Positions 36,610 to 45,436 of a DNA stretch of 64,000 nucleotides are shown in pieces; position 1 is the stretch's first letter; each line of letters begins with the position of its first letter. The notes under the pieces were generated by a model. That model saw only the letters and a program-made list of their open reading frames with translations. It ran no database searches and was not told where the DNA came from. The DNA is taken from assembly GCF_013409205.1 (NCBI RefSeq), contig NZ_JACCAE010000001.1, positions 3,243,490 through 3,307,489 on the forward strand, read 5' to 3'. Both the position numbers and the translations under genes were made by a program. Source of the DNA: Janibacter cremeus (GTDB lineage Bacteria; Actinomycetota; Actinomycetes; Actinomycetales; Dermatophilaceae).

Positions 36610-37779
36610 ATGGGTATGCAGGAGCATGAGCACGTCGTTCACGTCGTGCCGACCACGAAGGTGCCCGCCGACGTTGGTCCGTGGCAGTGGCTCGAAGCGG
36701 GGAAAGCGGCCACGGTGGAGCGCATCAGGCAGGCCGAAGGTAGGGGCATCCTGTACCCGGCCTCGTCGTCGTTGGCCAGAGCGCTGCAACCGATCCTCAG
36801 CGTGGCCGACTCACGGGCAGGTGATCTTTTTCGGGTGCAGCTGCCCACAGGTGCCAGCCTGGACCAGCTCGTTCCAGCCATTGGGGGTGGATATCGGGGA
36901 ATGGTGCGGAGCGGCGGCAGGGGTATCTCGGGTCAGGCGCGCCTATTGCCGGTGGCGAAGGCTGGGATGGTAGCGGCGAGTGCGGGGATTGCCGCCGTGG
37001 TTATTGCGGCGGAGTACATGGCGCAACAGGAACTGGTGGCCAAGCTTGACCGGATCCAAGACGGCGTCGATCGCCTGAATGAGCGAGCGGATGGCAGGGA
37101 CCGCGCAGTTCTGGATGTAGCGGCGGTGACCATCGAGGAGAGCCAAGCTGCCATTGCGGGATCTGTGGCGCCACCGCGCTCGCTGGGACTGGACTCGACG
37201 GCTAGTGAACTGAGGCTGCTATTGGCTCGCGAAGAGCGATGGATCACTCAGCTCGGGCAGACGGCCGTGCTCATCGACGAGGCGCGGAAGTTGGACCGCT
37301 TGGATCCGGATGGGGTACCGATCTCTGAGTTCGAGGAGTGGGTCGGGATGAGGGACCTGCACCAAGAGCCTGGCCGTTACGCCCAACGGATCGCCGACTA
37401 CTACCGTGTTCTGGTTCTGGATAGTCAATTTGCGCTACTTGCATCGGCGGAGGCTGAGCTGTCGTCAGGGGATGCCGATATGGGTGCCTTCGAAGACTCC
37501 TTGAAGCGACGGTTGCAGACGAATGCGCGTCGGCAAGAGAGGCTCTTGGAGGTCACGGAAGCGCTCGCTCGCGAGCCGATCACGTCAACGCCGTTCCAAC
37601 GGAGGCTGGCCGAGTCGCATGCCGTCGAGCGGGTGGTCACGGATGTTGCATTTGGCCTTCGTGCGGCAGCCCGGTTATCTGAGGTGGTCGATGTCCGGGG
37701 TCGTCAAGAGATGGTTGTCGAGGTTCTCGAAGGTGGGGACATGCGGGTCGATGCCACGGGCGTCAGCGTGAAGGACTAA
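36610..37779 (+). CDS. unknown protein with a central membrane helix
   Basis: 389 residues, not recognised. The N-terminal 120 residues are soluble (GPWQWLEAGKAATVERIRQAEGRGILYPASSSLARALQPIL); a hydrophobic helix (KAGMVAASAGIAAVVIAAEY, about residues 118-137) follows, then a predicted coiled-coil helix (LVAKLDRIQDGVDRLNERAD) and a long helical C-terminal part. Such an order suits a membrane-tethered or oligomerising protein. It stands alone between an IS element and the ISL3 composite structure. Two ATG codons (36610, 36616) are possible starts. Confidence 0.7.
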   Translation: MGMQEHEHVVHVVPTTKVPADVGPWQWLEAGKAATVERIRQAEGRGILYPASSSLARALQPILSVADSRAGDLFRVQLPTGASLDQLVPAIGGGYRGMVRSGGRGISGQARLLPVAKAGMVAASAGIAAVVIAAEYMAQQELVAKLDRIQDGVDRLNERADGRDRAVLDVAAVTIEESQAAIAGSVAPPRSLGLDSTASELRLLLAREERWITQLGQTAVLIDEARKLDRLDPDGVPISEFEEWVGMRDLHQEPGRYAQRIADYYRVLVLDSQFALLASAEAELSSGDADMGAFEDSLKRRLQTNARRQERLLEVTEALAREPITSTPFQRRLAESHAVERVVTDVAFGLRAAARLSEVVDVRGRQEMVVEVLEGGDMRVDATGVSVKD

Positions 37780-37977
37780 TACGGCATGGCTCGCGGCGCC
37801 CCTGACGGCGTCTCGAAATTATCAGTCGGGCGGTGGCGCAACCGCTAGCCAAGGGCAGCGTCGTCAGGGCGTTCCGCTCCAAGGGCTGATGCGGTTCACT
37901 TCCGCGCGCGACGCATCCCAAGAAATAGTGAACCCAGCTTCTGGGACAGCCCGTCATGCCGCGCCATCAGCCAAAGT

Positions 37978-38143
37978 GGCTCTTCCCAGATGAGGGTGTA
38001 GGTCGGCCGGGCGCGTCGGTCCGCAGATAGACGTCGAGGTCTCCCGACGATGGAGGTTCCTACGCCATCCATCCGAAAGACCTCGACGTGACCGACGCTA
38101 CCCCGCCGGCCGGCCTCGGCCGCCCTGACCTGACCGCCTTCGC
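37978..38143 (+). mobile_element. truncated left end of an ISL3 element
   Basis: 166 bp nearly identical to 40545-40710, beginning GGCTCTTCCCAGATGAGGG and including the first 19 codons of the transposase (GTG at 38088, VTDATPPAGLGRPD). It stops at CGCCTTCGC, then runs into CTCATCCCAATCG (38146-38158), an exact 13-bp reverse complement of the full element's right end (41969-41981). Confidence 0.85.
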
Positions 38144-38371
38144 GTCTCATCCCAATCGACCCTGATCGGGTCTGCTGACCCCCTCGACGAGAACGCAGCG
38201 ACATCACAGCCACCCAACCCCGACCGGCCGGGAAGCCGGGGCACGTCACATGGCCTGTGCTGCGGGCGTGTCGAGTGGGTCGTCCAGGGGCGACGCAGGA
38301 GCGTCGACGCGACGTGCTGAGAGGTGGTTCCAACCGGGCGCTAGGACACCGGCTACAGGCATGGCGATAGG

Positions 38372-39313
38372 TCAGGAACGGCGTCGCTCCCTGCGCAGGA
38401 GGGAGCGCAGAGTCTCGGCGTTCGCGTAGCCGACCCGTAGCGCGATCTCGGCGGAGGTGAGGTCCGTGGTTGCTGAGAGGTGCCGAGCTCGTTCGATGCG
38501 AAGCCGTTGGACGAAGCCGAGCGGAGTGAGGTTGAGCGCCGCACGGACTCGTCGTTCGAGGGTGCGCCGGCTGGTGCCGAGCGACTGCGCGACGAAGGCG
38601 ACGTTGAACGGTTCGTCCAGGCGGGCGCGCACGAAGCGTTCGAACTCGACGACGATCGGGTCCTCGTGCCGGAGATGTTCGTAGGCGACGAAGGCCGCCT
38701 GCGACGGACGCTCGTCGATGATGAGGAGCTTGGCGACATGTTGGGCCAGGTCGGGGCTGATCGATCGCACGAGTGAGAGCGCGAGGTCGATGTGGGCGAA
38801 CGCGGCGCCGGCGGTGACGAGGTTCCCGTCCACGACGACCATGGTGTCGAGATCGAGGGCGACGGTCGGATAGCGCTTCAGGAACTCCGGCCCCAGGAAC
38901 CAGCTGGTCGTCGCCCGCCGATGATGCATCCGTCCGGTCTCGGCGACGGCGAACACGCCGGTGCACGCCGCGGCGATCCGGGTGGTCGCGTCGTCGAGGC
39001 GCCCGAGCGAGGCGATGACCGAACGAGCATCTCGGCTCTGGAGGGCGTCGTTGGTAGCGGCGGCCGTGAGGGTTCCAAGCGCAGGGACGACGACCACGTC
39101 GAACTCTCCGGACTCCGACAGCGGGTGGTCAACCGACAGGGTCATCGATGCCGTCGTGGTCACTCGCCGTTTCGGTCCGAGGATGGCGAGTTCGATCGGG
39201 TCGATCCGCGGGTCGATATCGCCGCGGGCTCCGTCGGCCACCCGCACGATGTCGATGACCGACGCGACAGCCGAACCGAAGCAGCCGTCGATCGCGATCA
39301 GTCCGATACGCAT
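38372..39313 (-). CDS. GlxA family (AraC C-terminal) transcriptional regulator
   Basis: 313 residues from the ATG at 39313. The N-terminal two thirds is a DJ-1/PfpI-like domain (IGLIAIDGCFGSAVASVIDIVRVAD, FDVVVVPALG, IAAACTGVFAVAETGRMHHRRATTSW) in which the Cys of AACTG is the position of the PfpI nucleophile. The C-terminal AraC domain has two HTHs (NVAFVAQSLGTSRRTLERRV and TSAEIALRVGYANAETLRSLLRRE). It is divergent from the monooxygenase gene with about 107 bp between starts, so it probably controls that gene. Confidence 0.92.
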   Translation of the reverse strand: MRIGLIAIDGCFGSAVASVIDIVRVADGARGDIDPRIDPIELAILGPKRRVTTTASMTLSVDHPLSESGEFDVVVVPALGTLTAAATNDALQSRDARSVIASLGRLDDATTRIAAACTGVFAVAETGRMHHRRATTSWFLGPEFLKRYPTVALDLDTMVVVDGNLVTAGAAFAHIDLALSLVRSISPDLAQHVAKLLIIDERPSQAAFVAYEHLRHEDPIVVEFERFVRARLDEPFNVAFVAQSLGTSRRTLERRVRAALNLTPLGFVQRLRIERARHLSATTDLTSAEIALRVGYANAETLRSLLRRERRRS

Positions 39314-39420
39314 GGCGCGAACAATAGCAATACTGTCGTATACGCCACTCCCCATCGGCCCTCGCTCGTCATACGCTGAACTCGCCCCACGAAGAACCCC
39401 GACTTCAAGGAGAACCCCTC

Positions 39421-39732
39421 ATGTCCACACCCGCATCACTTCCGTATGCCTTCGTCGCCAAGATCGTCGCGGCCGATGGACAGCACGACGCGCTCGCCGA
39501 TCTGCTCGCCGGCGCTGTCGCACTCGCCAACGAAGAAGTGGGAACGATTGTCTGGTTCGCGGCTAGAACCCACGCCGACACCTTTTGGATCTTCGATGCA
39601 TTCCCCGACGAGGCCGCTCGCGACGCCCACGCCAACGGCGCCATCGTCGCAGCCCTGATGGCCAACCAGCACCTCCTCGGCGCAGCACCCGAGATCCTGG
39701 CGGCCGACGTCCTCGCGTCCAAGCTCCCGTAG
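39421..39732 (+). CDS. antibiotic biosynthesis monooxygenase (ABM) domain protein
   Basis: 103 residues; a single ferredoxin-like ABM domain (YAFVAKIVAADGQHDALADLLAGAV ... EVGTIVWFAARTHADTFWIFDAFPDEAARDAHAN). Small ABM proteins oxidise quinols or polyketides without cofactor, or degrade haem; which applies here is not seen. An AAGGAG ribosome site lies 8 bp before the ATG. Cargo of the ISL3 composite unit, paired with the GlxA-type regulator. Confidence 0.88.
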   Translation: MSTPASLPYAFVAKIVAADGQHDALADLLAGAVALANEEVGTIVWFAARTHADTFWIFDAFPDEAARDAHANGAIVAALMANQHLLGAAPEILAADVLASKLP

Positions 39733-40544
39733 TCCGCCAACGCACGAGACGATCGCGCCCCGCCGAGCCGTCGGACCCGACCGCCTCGACACCCGCACCA
39801 CGTTGACGATCCCCGACGGGCCGATCACGAGGGGGGCCAGGCAACACCAGGCGCAAGCCTGGAGCGGCACTGGTTCACCGGTGGTCATCGAGAGAGCCAG
39901 CGCGGTTCCATGGCAGCGCAACTGTGTCATCTTGCCCTCCGTCCCGCTAGGCGCCGTGGGCGGGTCTTGGTTGCGATCCGTTGCCGTGACGGGAGACGCG
40001 TTGCGCGTCGCAGCGATGACGGGTCGTTGGCGTTCCGGGGCGTTGCGTTCGTGCGCGTCGCCCGTGCGGCATGGAACATCTCGCTGCGCACACAACGATC
40101 GCTGCGCCGACGCACCGTTGACACCTCGCACGTCCAGGTCGCGACACAACGCCACGCCGCGTTGCCGAGCGGAGCGAGGCCTATCGGCACACGGACAGCA
40201 TGCCGGCCGCGAGCGCTCAGCCGGCGAGGGGTCCGTCGCAGAGGAGAGCGACGTCGGGCAGAGCCGTGAGGCCAGCGCATCGCGCGACCACCAGAACCGA
40301 ACCGACGACCTAATCACGTCGGCTTTGCGTCTATCGCTTGATGCGCCCACTGGGCGAACGAGCCGCTGACCTGCGCAAACGCCGAGAGTGGGGGGCGCCG
40401 CCATCCGGTGGTGACCGACGACGACCGACCAGTACCGACCGTTTCACCGGAGCTTGCGGCGGCGTCGAAGCCGAGCAAGCTCCATTCTTTTAGCTCACCG
40501 CGCCCTCCTCCTAGCCGGTCCCGTCGTCGTCGAAGACGTTCCAG
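39733..40544. other. 812-bp region without a supported gene
   Basis: Part of the cargo between the ABM gene and the full ISL3 element. Open frames exist on both strands (for example a 66-residue minus-strand stretch MTQLRCHGTALALSMTTG near 39920) but none shows motifs, a good ribosome site or natural composition. It may be decayed sequence carried in the composite unit. Confidence 0.5.
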
Positions 40545-41983
40545 GGGTCTTCCCAGATGACGGTGTAGGTCGGCCGGGCGCGTCGGTCCGCAGATAGACG
40601 TCGAGGTCTCCCGACGACGGAGGTTCCTACGCCATCCATCCGAAAGACCTCGACGTGTCCGACGCTACCCCGCCGGCCGGCTTCGGCCGCCCTGACCTGA
40701 CCGCCTTCGCTCGACTCGACGGCCTCGGTCTGAGCGTGACCGGGCAACGACTTGAACCGGATCGTGCGGTCCTCGCGTGCCGCGTGGTGGAACCAGATCA
40801 GTGGTGCCGACGGTGCGGCAGCGAAGGCGCTGCTCGTGACACCGTGATCCGGCGGTTGGCCCACGAGCCGCTGGGCTGGCGACCGACCGTGCTGGAAGTT
40901 GTAGTGCGCCGCTACCGCTGTGCCGACTGCGGACACGTGTGGCGCCAAGACACCAGCGCCGCGGCGGAGCCACGCGCGAAGCTCTCGCGCACCGGGCTGC
41001 GGTGGGCGCTGGAAGGGATCGTGGTCGCACACCTCACCGTCGCCCGTGTCGCCGAGGGACTCGGGGTCGCGTGGGACACCGCCAACAACGCGGTCCTGGC
41101 CGAAGGCAAGCGGCTGCTGATCAACGACCCCACGCGGTTCGAGGGCGTGAAGGTCATTGGCGTCGATGAGCACGTCTGGCGCCACACCAGGCGTGGCGAC
41201 AAGTACGTCACCGTGATCATCGACCTCACCCCGGTCCGCGATGGCGCCGGCCCAGCAAGGCTGCTGGACATGGTCGAGGGCCGGTCGAAGGCGGCGTTCA
41301 AGACCTGGCTCGCCGACCGCGACGACGCCTTCCGTGACGCGGTCGAGGTGGTCGCGATGGACGGCTTCACCGGGTTCAAGACCGCCGCTGCAGAGGAGAT
41401 CCCGGACGCGGTCACGGTGATGGATCCCTTCCACGTCGTGCGCTTGGCCGGTGACGCCCTCGACAGGTGCCGGCGCCGGGTCCAACTCGCGATCCACGGG
41501 CACCGTGGGTTCAGGGACGACCCGCTCTACAAGTCGCGGCGCACGCTGCACACCGGCGCGGACCTGCTCACCGACAAGCAGAGCGACAGGCTACGCGCGC
41601 TGTTCGTTGATGACGCTCACGTCGAGGTCGAGGCGACCTGGGGTGTCTACCAGCGCATGATCGCCGCCTATCGCCACGAGGACCGGCAACGTGGCCGCGA
41701 GCTCATGGAGAAGCTGATCACCGACCTCAGCGCCGGCGTCCCCAAGGTGCTCACCGAGCTCACCACCCTGGGCCGGACCCTGAAGAAGCGAGCCGCTGAC
41801 GTGCTCGCCTACTTCGAACGACCCGGCACCAGCAACGGGCCGACCGAGGCGCTCAACGGACGGCTCGAACACCTCCGCGGCTCCGCACTCGGGTTCCGCA
41901 ACCTGACCAACTACATCGCCCGAAGCCTGCTCGAGACCGGCGGCTTCAGACCCCAACTTCTACACCCCCGATTGGGATGAGCC
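40545..41983 (+). mobile_element. ISL3-family insertion sequence, full length
   Basis: 1439 bp. Left end GGGTCTTCCCAGATGACGG; right end, read inward, GGCTCATCCCAATCGGGGG; both lead into GTGTAG, giving imperfect inverted repeats of about 24 bp. The right end is followed by GCCAAAGT, which matches the sequence before the truncated left end at 37978 and not the sequence before 40545. Carries a single intact transposase. Confidence 0.88.
40655..41980 (+). CDS. ISL3 family transposase
   Basis: 441 residues from GTG. ISL3 features: the N-terminal zinc-binding region CRRCGSEGAARDT ... YRCADCGHVWRQD, the HTH (RVAEGLGVAWDTANNAV), first Asp in VKVIGVDEHVWRH, second Asp in VVAMDGFTGFKTA, third region VTVMDPFHVVRLAGDALD and the Glu in GPTEALNGRLEHLRG. 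Intact. The stop codon overlaps the right inverted repeat. Confidence 0.95.
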   Translation: MSDATPPAGFGRPDLTAFARLDGLGLSVTGQRLEPDRAVLACRVVEPDQWCRRCGSEGAARDTVIRRLAHEPLGWRPTVLEVVVRRYRCADCGHVWRQDTSAAAEPRAKLSRTGLRWALEGIVVAHLTVARVAEGLGVAWDTANNAVLAEGKRLLINDPTRFEGVKVIGVDEHVWRHTRRGDKYVTVIIDLTPVRDGAGPARLLDMVEGRSKAAFKTWLADRDDAFRDAVEVVAMDGFTGFKTAAAEEIPDAVTVMDPFHVVRLAGDALDRCRRRVQLAIHGHRGFRDDPLYKSRRTLHTGADLLTDKQSDRLRALFVDDAHVEVEATWGVYQRMIAAYRHEDRQRGRELMEKLITDLSAGVPKVLTELTTLGRTLKKRAADVLAYFERPGTSNGPTEALNGRLEHLRGSALGFRNLTNYIARSLLETGGFRPQLLHPRLG

Positions 41984-42349
41984 GCCAAAGTCCCCATCCC
42001 CAATCATCGCCTGTGTGCCTTGGGAACCGCACGTCGGTTGACTGTGAACGCCGGAAGCTGTCTGATCCTCAAGCGGATCCTCTGAGATCCCTCACTTGGG
42101 AAATTAGTCGGCCCGACAGATCCCGCGGGCAAGATTGCCACATCTCGGAGAGTCCCGAAAAGCCCGTCGACGGGATAGCGCCCTGAGTCACGGCGGTGCG
42201 CTGGACGTCGATGGCTCCTGTCCGAGGCTAAAAGCGCAATCTTTTCTGTGGTAAGAAGCATCTGGGGGAGGAGAGTCAGAGTACAGTGCCGGCTCCTGAT
42301 CCCAATCGATCAACGCTTTCGCCGTTGCTACGGGGTCGAAAGGATTGCG
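41984..42349. other. 366-bp region upstream of the STAND-type gene
   Basis: Begins with the right target duplication GCCAAAGT of the composite unit. It should contain the promoter of the interrupted NTPase gene; a ribosome site AAAGGA lies at 42339-42344. No gene seen. Confidence 0.5.
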
Positions 42350-44014
42350 ATGCCACTCTCAGCCGTACCTTCGCACGATGCGCCTCTCACGTTCGTGAAT
42401 CGAACTGGAGAGTCCCAAGCATTTGCCGCCGGATTGGGCGAGCACCGCAGGCGCATGGATGCCGAGGAAATTACTTGGCATCAGTTGCAAAATGTCGTCA
42501 TGTTCTACGGCATTGGTGGAGTAGGCAAGACCGAGTTGTCGCTTCAGCTTGCTGAGTGGATCGAAGGTCGTCCGAGTCCGCCGAGCTGGGGTGTTTCGCC
42601 TATTGGCGACGTCAGCGCGACCGTTAGGTGGGACCTGAACTCCTCTCACGGCCAAGCAGACCCCTTGTGGATGCTCTTGCACCTGCGGCGTGGGCTGAGG
42701 CAGGTTCGGCAGGTCTGGCCCGCCTTCGACCTGCCGTTCGTCGCATTTGCTCAGCAAGCTCGACCTGGCCAGCAGATCATCCTGAGGCATAAGAACGAAG
42801 AAGTGCTTTCAGTGCAAGATGTCTTGAGCGGCCTACTGTCCGATGCCGCAACGGCAGCCGATTTGGCGGGCGGAGGCGGTGGCGCCGCGGTGGTAACCGG
42901 GCTGGGGCACACCCTCGTGTCGAAGGCTGTGAGTGGGAGCAGGGCGCGGGCCGCCTTCCGGGAGTTCGACGGGCTCAAATCACTGGTCGAAGACTGCGAG
43001 CGCTACTCGGGTGACGCTGAGCAGGGCGTTGAACTATGTGCGCGGATCCTCGAGATGTTGAGCGTCGCCATCGACCGGATGCCCGCAGGTGAGCGACCGC
43101 TGATCGTGGTCTTCGTCGACACGTTCGAGCGCGTTCAGGTCTCGCACGAGGCAACGGGGGAGGCCGCACTCAACAGGCTGGTGTCGGCCTCGCCATACCT
43201 TTTCTTCGTGGTTACCGGCCGCGACAGCCTGAGGTGGCACGAGGAGCAACAGATCCATCTTGTTCGCCGAGGAGCGGCCACATGGCCGGGTTTACTGCTC
43301 GATGGGACCCGCGAGCGCGAGCCCAGGCAGCATTTGGTGGGAAACCTGTCTGAGGCTGACACCCTCGATTACTTGCAACGCGCCCTCACATCCGTAGGGG
43401 CGAGCGTCGGTCCTGATGTCCCACTGGCCCTGTATGACCTGACACGCGGGTGGCCACTGCATCTCGAAGCCATCGTGGAAGTCGCACGCAATCGGGCGTC
43501 ACGCGGGACCCTGACGATGGAGGACCTCGGGGGTAAGTTTCCGCAACTTGTCAACAAGCTGATGCGAGGCTTTCCTGACGATGAGCGACAAGCGTTCAAC
43601 GCCGCTTGTCTGCTGCCCTACTTCGATGAACAGCTAGTGGCACACGCTGGCCAAGTGTCCGTGGGCACGGTGCGCCGGCTTGTCCAGCGATCGATCGTTC
43701 TGCCGGATGCAAGTCCCGTCTACCCACACCGGATACACGACGAGTTGCGCTCGGTCGTCCGTGAGGCTGGTAGCGATGTCAACAGCGGTTGGGTCGAGCA
43801 GGACTGGGAGAGACATGCCCGACTCGCTCTGGACGAGGCTTTCGATCGCTTCGATACGGCACTTCGTGAGGGGCAGGATCGGGCGGCTGTGCTGGCGCTG
43901 GCTTTGGCCATCAACATCGCAATCGAGAATCGGGTTTGGGACGAACGCTTGATCGTCGGCGTTAGGCGTTCACCCACGTCCCGCGGACTGTCCGCGCTCG
44001 TCCCTGCAAGTTGA
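42350..44014 (+). pseudogene. STAND-like P-loop NTPase, N-terminal part of a gene split by IS256
   Basis: 553 host codons, then two codons from the IS (stop at 44012). Walker A is YGIGGVGKTE (about 53-62), Walker B LIVVFVDTFERV (about 251-262), a sensor-like FFVVTGRDSLRW follows, then a winged-helix-like block (KLMRGFPDDERQAFNAACLLPYFDEQL). This is the layout of NB-ARC/STAND signal ATPases, used in bacteria in regulation and in phage defence. The frame continues exactly in 45437-46348 when the IS and one target duplication are removed, giving an 856-residue protein. The ATG has AAAGGA 6 bp upstream. Confidence 0.85.
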
Positions 44015-45428
44015 GTCCCGCATAGTGGTGTAGCGCGGTGGCAGACTAGGTGCCCCTGAGGGCATAGGTGCGGCCACCGTGTGATCCTTCGAGTCAACCT
44101 TCTACCGAATCCTCGAACGGAGTCATCACGATGACCGCACCACACATTGTCGACCCTGCGGGCCTGCTGAGTGAAGCCCTGACCGAAGCAAGCCCGGATC
44201 TGATGCGTTCGCTGTTGCAGACGATGATCAACGCGCTGCTGTCCGCGGACGCCGACGCCGTCGTCGGCGCCGAGTACGGCCGCCCCACACCGGGCCGCTC
44301 GGCGCAGCGCAACGGGTACCGCCACCGCGACCTGGACACCCGCGTGGGGACCGTCGACGTCGCCATCCCGAAGCTGCGCACCGGCAGCTACTTCCCCGAG
44401 TGGCTGCTCGAGCGCCGCAAGCGGGCCGAGTCGGCGATGATCACCGTCGTCGCCGACTGCTACCTCGCCGGCGTCAGCACCCGCCGCATGGACAAGCTCG
44501 TCAAGACCCTCGGCATCAACTCCCTGTCCAAGTCGCAGGTCAGCAGGATGGCGGCCGACCTGGACCAGATCGTCGAGGACTTCCGCCACCGCCCCCTTGA
44601 CGAGGCGGGACCGTTCACCTTCGTCGCCGCCGACGCGCTGACGATGAAGGTCCGCGAGGGCGGGCGCGTGGTCGCCACCTCGGTACTGCTCGCGACCGGG
44701 GTCAACGCCGACGGGCACCGCGAAGTCCTCGGACTGCGCGTGGCCACTTCCGAGACCGGGTCCGCATGGAACGAGTTCTTCGCCGACCTGACCGCCCGCG
44801 GCCTGACCGGGGTACGTCTGGTCACCTCCGACGCCCACCAAGGGTTGAAGGAAGCGATCGCGGCGAACCTGACCGGCGCCGCGTGGCAGCGATGCCGCAC
44901 CCACTACTCCGCGAACCTGATGGACGTCACGCCCAAGTCGATGTGGCCGGCCGTCAAGGCGATGCTGCACAGTGTCTATGACCAGCCCGACGCACCCAGC
45001 GTGCAGGCCCAGTTCGACCGGCTCATCGAGTACGTCGACGAGAAGCTCCCACAGGTGGCCGAGCACCTCGCCGGCGCGCGGGAGGACATCCTCGCGTTCA
45101 CAGCCTTCCCCAAGGACGTGTGGACCCAGATCTGGTCGAACAACCCCCAGGAGCGCCTCAACCGCGAGATCCGACGCCGGACCGACTCCGTTGGGATCTT
45201 CCCCAACCGCAACGCCATCGTGCGTCTGGTCGGAGCCGTCCTGGCCGAACAGACCGACGAATGGGCCGAAGGACGGCGCTACCTCGGCCTCGACGTCCTG
45301 GCCCGCTGCCGCGTCACTCTCATCACCACCACCGACCCCGAGATCGGAGCCGAAACCATGCCCGCCCTGACCGCCTAACCCCACCCCGAAGGATCACGCA
45401 GCGCTACACCACTACCGGGGACTTGACC
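44009..45428 (+). mobile_element. IS256-family insertion sequence, copy 2 (with 8-bp duplication)
   Basis: 1420 bp, the same element as 24861-26280. The target duplication TCCCTGCA lies at 44001-44008 and 45429-45436. The insertion splits the STAND-like NTPase gene. Because the two copies are in direct orientation, recombination between them would remove about 19 kb with the OLD-like gene, the AtuA operon and the ISL3 unit. Confidence 0.95.
44131..45378 (+). CDS. IS256 family transposase (copy 2)
   Basis: 415 residues, identical in translation to the copy at 24983-26230, with the same Asp, Asp and Glu motifs (FVAADALTMK, VTSDAHQGL, QERLNREIRRR). The frame is open from a GTG at 44068, but the ATG at 44131 with an upstream GGAG is the likelier start. 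Intact and probably able to act on both copies of the element. Confidence 0.95.
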   Translation: MTAPHIVDPAGLLSEALTEASPDLMRSLLQTMINALLSADADAVVGAEYGRPTPGRSAQRNGYRHRDLDTRVGTVDVAIPKLRTGSYFPEWLLERRKRAESAMITVVADCYLAGVSTRRMDKLVKTLGINSLSKSQVSRMAADLDQIVEDFRHRPLDEAGPFTFVAADALTMKVREGGRVVATSVLLATGVNADGHREVLGLRVATSETGSAWNEFFADLTARGLTGVRLVTSDAHQGLKEAIAANLTGAAWQRCRTHYSANLMDVTPKSMWPAVKAMLHSVYDQPDAPSVQAQFDRLIEYVDEKLPQVAEHLAGAREDILAFTAFPKDVWTQIWSNNPQERLNREIRRRTDSVGIFPNRNAIVRLVGAVLAEQTDEWAEGRRYLGLDVLARCRVTLITTTDPEIGAETMPALTA

Positions 45429-45436
45429 TCCCTGCA

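Larger units (their letters stand above)
37978..41983 (+). mobile_element. ISL3-type composite transposon-like unit with cargo
   Basis: 4006 bp bounded by the 8-bp duplication GCCAAAGT (37970-37977 and 41984-41991). Left to right: a 166-bp IS left end, cargo (GlxA/AraC-type regulator and ABM monooxygenase, divergent), and a full ISL3 element. The inner start of the full IS at 40545 has no matching duplication. So the outer ends appear to have moved together, as in a composite transposon, after which or before which the left IS lost its interior. Confidence 0.7.

Noticed and set aside
37896..37977. Minus-strand gene end (LMARHDGLSQKLGSLFLGMRRARK) that continues across the ISL3 target site
   Set aside because: Joining the flanks of the composite unit extends the frame by only about 25 residues before a stop, with no supported start, so an interrupted gene cannot be shown.
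39803..40369. 188-residue plus-strand frame in the ISL3 cargo, and an overlapping minus-strand frame
   Set aside because: No ribosome site, no recognisable motif and unnatural composition; treated as non-coding or decayed DNA.
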